Counted from the first letter of the stretch, positions 10,193-20,701 are shown. The stretch: 64,000 nucleotides of DNA from Hydractinia symbiolongicarpus (GCF_029227915.1 NC_079877.1:29909851-29973850), one strand, 5' to 3'. Notes: generated by a model not told the origin, from the sequence alone. Made by a program: numbers and translations.

Positions 10193-10577
10193 ACTAATCA
10201 TACATGTCTGAAAAGTACGTCGGACAAACGTTTTTATTTCCGCTTAACTATTTTGCCTAGAAAAATCCGCGAACGTTTAAAAAGGATGTATCACAAGTTT
10301 CGCTTGCATGCAGGACGATGTCGCTAAAACTGCTTGACTGTGCAGGTATTTCCGCCCACAATCAGGCAAAACTCTCTAAATAGATAAAAAGTCACGGGAC
10401 GAATACACTTGCAATGGAATGTGCAGAGCTGGTTGGGTATCAACGTATTATTTTGCGTCACTTACTTATTTGAATTTTTCATACATTTCTGTCATTTTTG
10501 CATGTCATCTAGTGCTTAAATACGCGTAAATACTATTTTCTCTGCATGCTCGTCGACATTATGTATTTGAAAAACCG

Positions 10578-10659
10578 GGCAGGATGGCCGAGCGGTCTAA
10601 GGCGCTGGTTTAAGGCACCAGTCACTTCGGTGGCGCGAGTTTGAATCTCGCTCCTGTCA
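10578..10659 (+). tRNA. tRNA-Leu-AAG: tRNA-Leu (AAG), B-box variant
   Basis: Duplicate of 3841; T-loop TTTGAAT, T6 follows. Confidence 0.7.
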
Positions 10660-10665
10660 TTTTTT
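10660..10665 (+). terminator. Pol III oligo-T terminator (T6)
   Basis: Six T directly 3' of the gene; the last T6 tract seen in an AAG slot along the window. Confidence 0.75.
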
Positions 10666-11169
10666 ATCGCATAACCGGAAATGTCCTCGGACAGAGAATA
10701 TTGATTACGCTTAAAAACTTCGTCCCCAGAAAGACGCAAATTTAAAAAAAGTATAATCAACAAGTCTTTGTCGCATTGGGGAAAAAAGTCACTTGTACCA
10801 CTTGATTTTGCGGAACATTTCGTTTATTTTACAAAACAGAGATCTAAAGCGTTTAAACGACAGGAGATTTGGATTTACAGCTTGTTAAGCGCGATTGTCC
10901 GAATGAAACGGTCTTACAGTCATGTTCAACATTTTTCTTGATAATTGCATAATTTTTAACATTTTACTCACAAGAGTATAATTTTCGGCGTTTCATTATT
11001 GTACCCACGCAATGTGAACTTGTCAAAGTTTACTTGTCAACGGACAGACTTAGGACTTCGGATCTTAGGTTAATTGGTTAGAGCAAAAACCTTCCTGCTA
11101 ATGTCAGCATAAGCCATTTTTGGTTTACTTGAACTTTTTTGGGACGGGGACTTTATATCTTAAAAAGTA

Positions 11170-11251
11170 GGCAGGATGACCGAGCGGTCTAAGGCGCTGG
11201 TTTTAGGCACCAGTCACTTTGGTGGCGCGAGTTCAAATCTCGCTCCTGTCA
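11170..11251 (+). tRNA. tRNA-Leu-TAG: tRNA-Leu (UAG) in a recombinant half-unit
   Basis: UAG-type 5' flank and anticodon, but the 3' flank is AAG-type ('tcatcttatatcg...ccggaaatgtcc'), and the next UAG slot is only 593 bp away. G10 to A costs a D-stem pair, and the T-loop is TTCAAAT (R still allowed in the B box). Crossover within tRNA sequence is the simplest origin. Confidence 0.7.
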
Positions 11252-11762
11252 TCTTATATCGTATGACCGGAAATGTCCTCGGACAGAGAATATTGATTAC
11301 GCGTAAAAATTTCGTCCCCAGAAAGACGCAAATTTTAGAAAAAGTAAAATTAACAAGTTTTTGTCGCATTGGGAAGAAATGTCGCTTGTACCACTTGATT
11401 TTGCGGAACATTTCGTTTATTTTACGAAACAGAGATCTAAAGCGTTTAAACGACAGGAGATTTGGATTTACAGCTTGTTAAGAGCGATTGTCCGAATGAA
11501 ACGGTCTTACAGTCATGTTCAACATTTTTCTTGATAATTGCATAATTTTTAACATTTTACTCACAAGAGTATAATTTTCGGCGTTTCATTATTGTACCCA
11601 CGCAATGTGAACTTGTCAAAGTTTACTTGTCAAGGGACAGACTTAGGACTTCGGATCTTAGGTTAATTGGTTAGAGCAAAAACCTTCCTGCTAATGTCAG
11701 AATAAGCCATTTTTGGTTTAATTGAACTTTTTTGGGACGGGGATTTTATATCTTAAAAAGTA

Positions 11763-11844
11763 GGCAGGATGGCCAAGCGGTCTAAGGCGCTGGTTTTAGG
11801 CACCAGTCACTTCGGTGGCGCAAGTTCGATTCTCGCTCCTGTCA
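11763..11844 (+). tRNA. tRNA-Leu-TAG: tRNA-Leu (UAG), T-stem mismatch
   Basis: G13 to A, T-stem GCAAG/CTCGC with one mismatch, T-loop TTCGATT. Anticodon TAG. Confidence 0.6.
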
Positions 11845-12227
11845 ACTAATCATACATGTCTGAAAAGTACGTCAGACAAAAGTTTTTATCTCCGCTTAAC
11901 TATTTTGCCTAGAAAAATGCGCGAACGTTTAAAAAGGATGTTATATAAGTTTCGCTTCCATGCAGGACGGGATCGCTTAAACTGCTTGACTTTGCAGGTA
12001 ATTCCGCCCACAATCAGGCAAAACTCTCTAAATTGATGAAAAGTCACGGGACGAATACACTTGCAATGGAATGTGCAGAGCTGGTTGGGTATCAATGTAT
12101 TATTTTGCGTCACTTACTTATTTGAATTTTTCATACATATCGGTCATTTTTACATGTCATCTAGTGCTTAAATACGCGTAAATAATATTTTTTCTGCAGC
12201 TCGTCCACATTACGTATTTGAAAAACC

Positions 12228-12309
12228 GGCAGGATGGCCGAGCGGTCTAAGGGGCTGGTTTAAGGCACCAGTCACTTCTGTGGCGCGAGTTCGAATCTCG
12301 CTCTTGTCA
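12228..12309 (+). tRNA. tRNA-Leu-AAG: tRNA-Leu (AAG)
   Basis: Changes at position 26 (C/G region before the anticodon stem) and variable loop TTCT; 3' acceptor TCTTGTC keeps a G5-U68 wobble. No oligo-T directly 3'. Confidence 0.65.
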
Positions 12310-12820
12310 TCTTATATCGCATGACCGGAAATGTCCTCGGACAGAGAATATTGATTACGCTTAAAAACTTCGTCCCCAGAAGGACGCAAATTTTAGAAAA
12401 AGTATAATTAACAAGTTTTTGTCGCATTGGGGAAAAATGTCACTTGTACCACTTGATTTTGCGGAACATTTCCTTTATTTTTCGAAACAGAGATCTAAAG
12501 CGTTTAAACGACAGGAGATTTGGATTTACAGCTTGTTAAGAGCGATTGTCCGAATGAAACGTTCTTACAGTCATGTTCAACATATTTCTTGATAGTTGCA
12601 TAATTTTTAACATTTAACACACAAGAGTATAATTTTTGGCGTTTCATTATTGTACCCACGCAATGTGAACTTGTCAAAGTTTACTTGTCAACGAACAGAC
12701 TTAGGACTTCGGATCTTAGGTTAATTGGTTAGAGCAAAAATCTTCCTGCTAATGTCAGCATAAGCCATTTTTGGTTTACTTGAACTTTTTTGGGATGGGG
12801 ACTTTATATCTTAAAAATTA

Positions 12821-12902
12821 GGCAGGATGGCCGAGCGGTCTAAGGCGCTGGTTTAAGGCACCAGTCACTTTGGTGGCGCGAGTTCAAATCTCGCTCCTGT
12901 CA
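12821..12902 (+). tRNA. tRNA-Leu-AAG: tRNA-Leu (AAG) in a UAG slot
   Basis: Both flanks are UAG-slot type ('aactagtcatacatg' downstream), yet the loop reads TTAAGGC. Wobble base T34 has become A by mutation or gene conversion from the neighbouring slot. TTTG variable loop and TTCAAAT T-loop match the UAG-slot gene at 16000, supporting slot identity. Confidence 0.8.
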
Positions 12903-13287
12903 ACTAGTCATACATGTCTGAAAAGTACGTCAGGCAAACATTTTTATTTCCGCTTAACTATTTTGCCTAGAAAAATGCGCGAACGTTTAAAAAGGATGTA
13001 TCACAAGTTTCGCTTGCATGCAGGACGGGATCGCTAAAACTGCTTGACTGTGCAGGTAATTCCACCCACAATCAGGCAAAACTCTCTTAATTGATGAAAA
13101 GTCACGGGACGAATGCACTTGCAATGGAATGTGCAGAGCTGGTTGGGTATCAACGTATTATTTTGCGTCCCTTACTTATTTGAATTTTTCATACATTTCG
13201 GTCATTTTTACATGTCATCTAGTGCTTAAATACGCGTAAATACTATTTTCTCTGCACGCTCGTCGACATTATGTATTTGAAAAACAG

Positions 13288-13369
13288 GGCAGGATGGCCG
13301 AGCGGTCTAAGGCGCTGGTTTAAGGCACTAGTCACTTCGGTGGCGCGAGTTTGAATCTCGCTCCTGTCA
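13288..13369 (+). tRNA. tRNA-Leu-AAG: tRNA-Leu (AAG), B-box variant
   Basis: Anticodon stem has C40 to T (G-U wobble, still paired) and T-loop TTTGAAT. Confidence 0.65.
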
Positions 13370-13769
13370 TCTTATATCGCATGACCGGAAATGTCCTCGG
13401 ACAGAGAATATTGATTACGCTTAAAAACTTCGTCCCCAGAAAGACGCAAATTTTAGAAAAAGTAAAATTAACAAGTTTTTGTCGCATTGGGGAAAAATGT
13501 CCCTTGTACCACTTGATTTTGCGGAGAATTTCGTTTATTTTTCGAAACAGAGATCTAAAGCGTTAAAACGACAGGAGATTTGGATTTACAGCTTGTTAAG
13601 AGCGATAGACCGAACGAAATGTTCTTACAGTCATGTTCAACATTTTTCTTGATAATTGCATAATTTTTAACATTTAACCCACAAGAGTATAATTTTCGGC
13701 GTTTCATTATTGTACCCACGCAATGTGAACTTGTCAAAGTTTACTTGTCAAGGGACAGACTTAGGACTT

Positions 13770-13845
13770 CGGATCTTAGGTTAATTGGTTAGAGCAAAAA
13801 CCTTCCTGCTAATGTCAGAATAAGCCATTTTTGGTTTACTTGAAC
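13770..13845 (+). pseudogene. tRNA-like relic upstream of UAG slot (representative)
   Basis: 'ttaggttaattggttagagc' matches the D-arm/A-box part of a eukaryotic tRNA-Ile(AAU) at all but three positions. A downstream 'cctgctaatgtcag' could be a degenerate anticodon arm with AAU in the loop. Spacing between them is about 7 nt too long, and no good T arm or acceptor pairing is visible, so it is at best a relic. It recurs about 110 bp upstream of every UAG slot (for example 2203, 3262, 4320). May be chance similarity strengthened by array homogenisation. Confidence 0.3.
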
Positions 13846-13862
13846 TTTTTTGGGACGGGGAT

Positions 13863-13870
13863 TTTATATC
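13863..13870 (+). promoter_or_regulatory. TATA-like upstream element of UAG slot (representative)
   Basis: 'tttatatc' lies 11-18 bp before the tRNA and is retained before nearly every UAG slot within 'ttatatcttaaaaag'. An AT-rich upstream element can help place RNA polymerase III factors. The whole spacer is homogenised, so conservation alone proves little. AAG slots have 'attatgtatttg' at a similar place. Confidence 0.35.
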
Positions 13871-13880
13871 TTAAAAAGTA

Positions 13881-13962
13881 GGCAGGATGGCCGAGCGGTC
13901 TAAGGCGCTGGTTTTAGGCACCAGTCACTTCGGTGGCGCGAGTTCGATTCTCGCTCCTGTCA
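13881..13962 (+). tRNA. tRNA-Leu-TAG: tRNA-Leu (UAG)
   Basis: Consensus except T-loop TTCGATT, which still fits the B box. All stems pair. Confidence 0.87.
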
Positions 13963-14347
13963 ACTAATCATACATGTCTGAAAAGTACGTCAGACAAAAG
14001 TTTTTATCTCCGCCTAACTATTTTGCCTATAAAAATGCGCGAACGTTTAAAAAGGGTGTTTCATAAGTTTCGCTTCCATGCAGGACGGGATCGCTTAAAC
14101 TGCTTGACTTTGCAGGTAATTCCGCCCACAATCAGGCAAAACTCTCTAAATTGATAAAAAGTCACGGGACGAATACACTTGCAATGGAATGTGCAGAGCT
14201 GGTTGGGTATCAATGTATTATTTTGCGTCACTCACTTATTTGAATTTTTCATACATTTCGGTCATTTTTACATGTCATCTAGTGCTTAAATACGCGTAAA
14301 TAATATTTTTTCTGCACGCTCGTCCACATTATGTATTTGAAAAAACC
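13963..14347 (+). repeat. Spacer after UAG slot (representative, ~385 bp)
   Basis: No gene. Begins with the 'catgtctgaaaagtacgtc' block, which aligns with the start of the spacer after AAG slots, and continues through 'acaagtttcgctt', 'ctgcttgactttgcagg' and 'gtcatctagtgcttaaata'. The repeated 73-codon frame here runs out of the tRNA and is spurious. Confidence 0.8.
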
Positions 14348-14429
14348 GGCAGGATGGCCGAGCGGTCTAAGGCGCTGGTTTAAGGCACCAGTCACTTCGG
14401 TGGCGCGAGTTCGAATCTCGCTCTTGTCA
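14348..14429 (+). tRNA. tRNA-Leu-AAG: tRNA-Leu (AAG)
   Basis: Consensus except TCTTGTC in the 3' acceptor (G5-U68 wobble). 3' flank 'tcttatatcg' has no oligo-T. Confidence 0.85.
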
Positions 14430-14939
14430 TCTTATATCGCATGTTCGGAAATGTCCTCGGACAGAGGATATTGATTGCGCTTAAAAACTTCGTCCCAAGA
14501 AAGACGCAAATTTTAAAGAAGTGTAATTAACAAGTCTTCGTCGCATTGGGGAAAAATGGCACTTGTACCACTTCATTTTGCGGAACATTTCGTTTATTTT
14601 TCGAAACAGAGATCTAAAGCGTTTAAACGACAGGAGATTTGGATTTACGGCTTGTTAAGAGCGATAGTCCGAATGAAACGGTCTTACAGTCATGTTCAAC
14701 ATTTTTCTTGATACTTGCATAATTTTTAACATTTAACCCACAAGAGTATAATTTTCGGCGTTTCATTATTGTACCCACGCAATGTGAACTTGTCAAAGTT
14801 TACTTGTCAAGGGACAGACTTAGGACTTCGGATCTTAGGTTAATTGGTTAGAGCAAAAACCTTCCTGCTAATGTCAGAATAAGCCATTTTTGGTTTACTT
14901 GAACGTTTTTGGGACGGGGATTTTATATCTTAAAAAGTA
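14430..14939 (+). repeat. Spacer after AAG slot (representative, ~510 bp)
   Basis: No gene. Contains the block homologous to the other spacer ('catgttcggaaatgtcctc', 'acaagtcttcgtcgcattgg'). It then has a segment with no counterpart there, including 'acagtcatgttcaacat' (where the LINE and the 45.5-kb insertion both entered), the tRNA-like relic and the TATA-like element. Confidence 0.8.
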
Positions 14940-15021
14940 GGCAGGATGGCCGAGCGGTCTAAGGCGCAGGTTTTAGGCACCAGTCACTTAGGTGGCTCGA
15001 GTTCGATTCTCGCTCCTGTCA
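14940..15021 (+). tRNA. tRNA-Leu (UAG), decayed stems
   Basis: Anticodon stem CAGGT/ACCAG has an A28-A42 mismatch, the variable loop is TTAG, and G49 to T breaks the first T-stem pair. Likely impaired. Confidence 0.5.
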
Positions 15022-15406
15022 ACTAATCATACATGTCTGAAAAGTACGTCAGACAAAAGTTTTCATCTCCGCTTAACTATTTTGCCTAGAAAAATGCGCG
15101 AACGTTTAAAAAGGATGTTTCATAAGTTTCGCTTCCATGCAGGACGGGATCGCTTAAACTGCTTGACTTTGCAGGTAATTCCGCCCACAATCAGGCAAAA
15201 CTCTCTAAATTGATGAAAAGTCACTGGACGAATACGCTTGCAATGGAATGTGCAGAGCTGGTTGGGTATCAATGTATTATTTTGCGTCACTTACTTATTT
15301 GAATTTTTCATACATTTCGGTTAATTTTACATGTCATCTAGTGCTTAAATACGCGTAAATAATATTTTTTCTGCACGCTCGTCGACATTATGTATTTGGA
15401 AAATAG

Positions 15407-15488
15407 GGCAGGATGGCCGAGCGGTCTAAGGCGCTGGTTTAAGGCACCAGTCACTTCGGTGGCGCGAGTTCGAATCTCGCTCTTGTCA
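15407..15488 (+). tRNA. tRNA-Leu-AAG: tRNA-Leu (AAG)
   Basis: Consensus except a G5-U68 wobble in the acceptor. Confidence 0.85.
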
Positions 15489-15999
15489 TTTTATATCGCA
15501 TGTTCGGAAATGTCCTCGGACAGAGAATATTGATTACGCTTAAAAACTTCGTCCCCAGAAAGACGCAAATTTTAGAAAAAGTAAAATTAACAAGTTTTTG
15601 TCGCATTGGGGAAAAATGTCACTTGTACCACTTGATTTTGCGGAACATTTCCTTTATTTTTCGAAACAGAGATCTAAAGCGTTTAAACGACAGGAGATTT
15701 GGATTTACAGCTTGTTAAGAGCGATTGTCCGAATGAAACGTTCTTACAGTCATGTTCAACATATTTCTTGATAGTTGCATAATTTTTAACATTTAACACA
15801 CAAGAGTATAATTTTTGGCGTTTCATTATTGTACCCGCGCAATGTGAACTTGTCAAAGTTTACTTGTCAACGGACAGACTTAGGACTTCGGATCTTAGGC
15901 TAATTGGTTAGAGCAAAAACCTTCCTGCTAATGTCAGCATAAGCCATTTTTGGTTTACTTGAAATTTTTTGGGACGGGGACTTTATATCTTAAAAAGTA

Positions 16000-16081
16000 G
16001 GCAGGATGGCCGAGCGGTCTAAGGCGCTGGTTTTAGGCACCAGTCACTTTGGTGGCGCGAGTTCAAATCTCGCTCCTGTCA
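16000..16081 (+). tRNA. tRNA-Leu-TAG: tRNA-Leu (UAG)
   Basis: TTTG variable loop and TTCAAAT T-loop; stems intact. Sister of the wobble-converted gene at 12821. Confidence 0.8.
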
Positions 16082-16466
16082 ACTAGTCATACATGTCTGA
16101 AAAGTACGTCAGGCAAACATTTTTATTTCCGCTTAACTATTTTGCCTAGAAAAATGCGCGAACGTTTAAAAAGGATGTATCACAAGTTTCGCTTGCATGC
16201 AGGAGGGAATCGCTAAAACTGCTTGGCTGTGCAGGTAATTCCACCCACAATCAGGCAAAACTCTCTTAATTGATGAAAAGTCACGGGACGAATGCACTTG
16301 CAATGGAATGTGCAGAGCTGGTTGGGTATCAACGTATTATTTTGCGTCACTTACTTATTTGAATTTTTCATACAATTCGGTCATTTTTACATGTCATCTA
16401 GTGCTTAAATACGCGTAAATACTATTTTCTCTGCACGCTCGTCGACATTATGTATTTGAAAAACAG

Positions 16467-16548
16467 GGCAGGATGGCCGAGCGGTCTAAGGCGCTGGTTT
16501 AAGGCACCAGTCACTTCGGTGGCGCGAGTTTGAATCTCGCTCCTGTCA
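16467..16548 (+). tRNA. tRNA-Leu-AAG: tRNA-Leu (AAG), B-box variant
   Basis: T-loop TTTGAAT; otherwise consensus. Confidence 0.7.
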
Positions 16549-17059
16549 TCTTATATCGCATGACCGGAAATGTCCTCGGACAGAGAATATTGATTACGCT
16601 TAAAAACTTCGTCCCCAGAAAGACGCAAATTTTAGAAAAAGTAAAATTAACAAGTTTTTGTCGCATTGGGGAAAAATGTCACTTGTACCACTTGATTTTG
16701 CGGAACATTTCGTTTATTTTACGAAACAGAGATCTAAAGCTTTTAAACGACAGGAGATTTGGATATACAGCTTGTTTAGAGCGATAGTACGAATGAAACG
16801 TTCTTACAGTCATGTTCAACATTTTTCTTGATAAATGCTTAATTTTTAACATTTAAACCACAAGAGTATAATTTTCGGCGTTTCATTATTGTACCCACGC
16901 AATGTGAACTTGTCAAAGCTTACTTGTCAAGGGACAGACTTAGGACTTCGAATCTTAGGTTAGTTGGTTAGAGCAAAAACCTTCCTGCTAATGTCAGAAT
17001 AAGCCATTTTTGGTTTAATTGAAATTTTTTGGGACGGGGATTTTATATCTTAAAAAATA

Positions 17060-17141
17060 GGCATGATGGCCGAGCGGTCTAAGGCTCTGGTTTTAGGCAC
17101 CAGTCACTTCGGTTGCTCGAGTTCGAATCTCGCTCCTGTCA
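17060..17141 (+). tRNA. tRNA-Leu (UAG), mismatched acceptor
   Basis: G5 to T (T-C mismatch), G26 to T, G49 to T (T-stem mismatch). Anticodon TAG retained. Confidence 0.5.
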
Positions 17142-17526
17142 ACTAATCATACATGTCTGAAAAGGTACGTTGGAAAAACGTTTTTATTTCCGCTTAACTA
17201 TTTTGCCTGGAAAAATGCGCGAACGTTTAAAAAGGATGTATCACAAGTTTCGCTTGCAGGCAGGACGGGATCGCTAAAACTGCTTGACTGTGCAGGTAAT
17301 TCCGACCACAATCAGGCAAAACTCTCTAAATTGATAAAAAGTCACGGGACGAATACACTTGCAATGGAATGTGCAAAGCTGGTTGGGTATCAACGTATTA
17401 TTTTGCGTCACTTACTTATTTGAATTTTTCATACATTTCGGTCATTTTTACATGTCATCTAGTGCTTAAATACGCGTAAATAATATTTTTTCTGCACGCT
17501 CGTCCACATTATGTATTTGAAAAACC

Positions 17527-17608
17527 GGCAGGATGGCCGAGCGGTCTAGGGCGCTGGTTTAAGGCACCAGTCACTTCGGTGGCGCGAGTTCGAATCTCGC
17601 TCTTGTCA
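17527..17608 (+). tRNA. tRNA-Leu-AAG: tRNA-Leu (AAG)
   Basis: D-loop A to G next to the D stem and acceptor G5-U68 wobble; stems intact. Confidence 0.78.
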
Positions 17609-18116
17609 TCTATATCGCATGTTCGGAAATGTCCTCGGACAGAGGATATTGATTGCGCTTAAAAACTTCGTCCCCAGAAAGACGCAAATTTTAAAAAAGT
17701 ATAATTAACAAGTCTTCGTCGCATTGGGGAAACATGGCACTTGTACCACTTCATTTTGCGGAACATTTCGTTTATTTTTCGAAACAGAGATCTAAAGTGT
17801 TTAAACGACAGGAGATTTGGATTTACGGCTTGTTAAGAGCGATAGTCCGAATGAAACGGTTTACAGTCATGTTCAACATTTTTCTTGATAATTGCATAAT
17901 TTTTAACATTTAACCCACAAGAGTATAATTTTCGGCGTTTCATTATTGTACCCACGCAATGTGAACTTGTCAAAGTTTACTTGTCAAGGGACAGACTTAG
18001 GACTTCGGATCTTAGGTTAGTTGGTTAGAGCAAAAACCTTCCTGCTAATGTCAGAATAAGCCATTTTTGGTTTAATTGAAATTTTTTGGGACGGGAATTT
18101 TATATCTTAAAAAGTA

Positions 18117-18198
18117 GGCATGATGTCCGAGCGGTCTAAGGCTCTGGTTTTAGGCACCAGTCACTTCGGTTGCTCGAGTTCGAATCTCGCTCCTGTCA
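18117..18198 (+). tRNA. tRNA-Leu (UAG), decayed
   Basis: Same T5, T26 and T49 changes as 17060, plus G10 to T, which removes a D-stem pair and damages the A box. Confidence 0.45.
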
Positions 18199-18584
18199 AC
18201 TAATTATACATGTCTGAAAAGGTACGTTGGAAAAACGTTTTTATTTCCGCTTAACTATTTTGCCTGGAAAAATGCGCGAACGTTTAAAAAGGATGTATCA
18301 CAAGTTTCGCTTGCATGCAGGACGGGATCGCTAAAAGTGCTTGACTGTGCAGGTAATTCCGACCACAATCAGGCAAAACTCTCTAAATTGATGAAAAGTC
18401 ACGGGACGAATACACTTGCAATGGAATGTGCGGAGCTGGTTGTGTATCAACGTATTATTTTGCGTCACTTACTTATTTGAATTTTTCATACATTTCTGTC
18501 ATTTTTACATGACATCTAGTGCTTAAATACGCGAAAATACTATTTTCTCTGTACGCTCGTCGACATTATGTATTAGAGAAACCG

Positions 18585-18666
18585 GGCAAGATGGCCGAGC
18601 GGTCTAAGGCGCTGGTTTAAGGCACCAGTCACTTCGGTGGCGCGAGTTCAAATCTCGCTCCTGTCA
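18585..18666 (+). tRNA. tRNA-Leu-AAG: tRNA-Leu (AAG), acceptor mismatch
   Basis: G5 to A opposite C68 (mismatch); T-loop TTCAAAT. Confidence 0.6.
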
Positions 18667-19177
18667 TCTTATATCACATGACCGGAAATGTCCTCGGACA
18701 GAGAATATTGATTACGCTTAAAAACTTCGTCCCCTGAAAGACGCAAATTGTAGAAAAAGTATAATTAACAAGTCTTTGTCGCATTGGGGAAAAATGTGAC
18801 TTGTACCACTTGATTTTGCGGACAATTTCGTTTATTTTTCGAAACAGAGATCTAAAGCGTTAAAACGACAGGAGATTTGGATTTACAACTTGTTAAGAGC
18901 GATAGTCCGAACGAAATGTTCTTACAGTCATGTTCAACATTTTTCTTGATAATTGCATAATTTTTAACATTTAACCCACAAGAGTATAATTTTCGGCGTT
19001 TCATTATTGTACCCACGCAATGTGAACTTGTCAAAGTTTACTTGTCAAGGGACAGACTTAGGACTTCGGATCTTAGGTTAATTGGTTAGAGCAAAAACCT
19101 TCCTGCTAATGTCATAATAAGCCATTTTTGGTTTACTTGAACTTTTTTGGGACGGGGATTTTATATCTTAAAAAGTA

Positions 19178-19259
19178 GGCAGGATGGCCGAGCGGTCTAA
19201 GGCGCTGGTTTTAGGCACCAGTCACTTCGGTGGCGCGAGTTCGATTCTCGTTCCTGTCA
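19178..19259 (+). tRNA. tRNA-Leu-TAG: tRNA-Leu (UAG)
   Basis: T-loop TTCGATT and C65 to T (G-U wobble); otherwise consensus. Confidence 0.8.
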
Positions 19260-19643
19260 ACTAATCATACATGTCTGAAAAGTACGTCAGACAAAAGTTT
19301 TTATCTCCGCTTAACTATTTTGCCTAGAAAAATGCGCGAACGTTTAAAAAGGATGTTTCATAAGTTTCGCTTCCATGCAGGACGGGATCGCTTAAACTGC
19401 TTGACGTTGCAGGTAATTCCGCCCACAATCAGGCAAAACTCTCTAAATTGATAAAAAGTCACGGGACGAATACACTTGCAATGGAATGTGCAAAGCTGGT
19501 TGGGTATCAACGTATTATTTTGCGTCACTTACTTATTTGAATTTTTCATACATTTCGGTCATTTTTACATGTCATCTAGTGCTTAAATACGCGTAAATAA
19601 TATTTTTTCTGCACGCTCGTCCACATTATGTATTTGAAAAACC

Positions 19644-19725
19644 GGCAGGATGGCTGAGCGGTCTAAGGCGGTGGTTTAAGGCACCAGTCACTTCGGTGGC
19701 GCGAGTTCGAATCTCGCTCTTGTCA
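19644..19725 (+). tRNA. tRNA-Leu-AAG: tRNA-Leu (AAG), anticodon-stem mismatch
   Basis: C12 to T (wobble with G23) and C27 to G opposite G43 (mismatch at the stem end). Confidence 0.6.
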
Positions 19726-20235
19726 TCTTATATCGCATGTTCGGAAATGTCCTCGGACAGAGGATATTGATTGCGCTTAAAAACTTCGTCCCCAGAAAGA
19801 CGCAAATTTTAAAAAAGTATAATTAACAAGTCTTCGTCGCATTGGGGAAACATGGCACTTGTACCACTTCATTTTGCGGAACATTTCGTTTATTTTTCGA
19901 AACAGAGATCTAAAGCGTTTAAACGACAGGAGATTTGGATTTACGGCTTGTTAAGAGCGATAGTCCGAACTAAATGTTCTTACAGTCATGTTCAACATTT
20001 TTCTTGATAATTGCATAATTTTTAACATTTAACCCACAAGAGTATAATTTTCGGCGTTTCATTATTGTACCCACGCAATGTGAACTTGTCAAAGTTTACT
20101 TGTCAAGGGACAGACTTAGGACTTCGGATCTTAGGTTAATTGGTTAGAGCAAAAACCTTCCTGCTAATGTCAGAATAAGCCATTTTTGGTTTACTTGAAC
20201 TTTTTTGGGACGGGGATTTTATATCTTAAAAAGTA

Positions 20236-20317
20236 GGCAGGATGGCGGAGCGGTCTAAGGCGCTGGTTTTAGGCACCAGTCAACTCGGTGGCGCGATTTC
20301 GATTCTCGCTCCTGTCA
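20236..20317 (+). tRNA. tRNA-Leu (UAG), decayed
   Basis: C12 to G breaks a D-stem pair, the variable arm reads 'tcaactcgg', and the T stem is GCGAT with one lost pair. Confidence 0.5.
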
Positions 20318-20701
20318 ACTAATCATACATGTCTGAAAAGTACGTCAGACAAAAGTTTTTATCTCCGCTTAACTATTTTGCCTAGAAAAATGCGCGAACG
20401 TTTAAAAAGGATGTTTCATAAGTTTCGCTTCCATGCAGGACGGGATCGCTTAAACTGCTTGACTGTGCAGGTAATTCCGCCCACAATCAGGCAAAACTCT
20501 CTAAATTGATAAAAAGTCACGGGACGAATACACTTGCAATGGAATGTGCAAAGCCGGTTGGGTATCAATGTATTATTTTGCGTCACTCACTTATTTGAAT
20601 TTTTAATACATTTCGGTCATTTTTACATGTCATCTAGTGCTTAAATACGCGTAAATAATATTTTTTCTGCACGCTCGTCCACATAATGTAATTGAAAAAC
20701 C

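Larger units (their letters stand above)
6736..10814 (+). repeat. Right copy of ~6.74-kb segmental duplication
   Basis: Matches 1-4077. The differences I saw are few: a Q/R codon change near 7884, poly-T length, and scattered single bases. The right edge at about 10814 enters a spacer variant ('acaaaacag', 'taagcgcgattg') shared only with 55433-55594. Confidence 0.85.

Noticed and set aside
13555-13737. Antisense 60-codon frames repeated at 13555, 18852, 20969, 23088, 24117
   Set aside because: Lie in the spacer after AAG slots and are lost in units with one-base changes; no recognisable domain.
13933-14154. Sense frames of about 73 codons starting in UAG slots (for example 14992, 19230, 20288, 22407, 58898)
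   Set aside because: They begin inside the tRNA and run into spacer. The peptide shows the familiar 'AERSKALVL' type translation of leucine tRNA; no start context or codon-level conservation.
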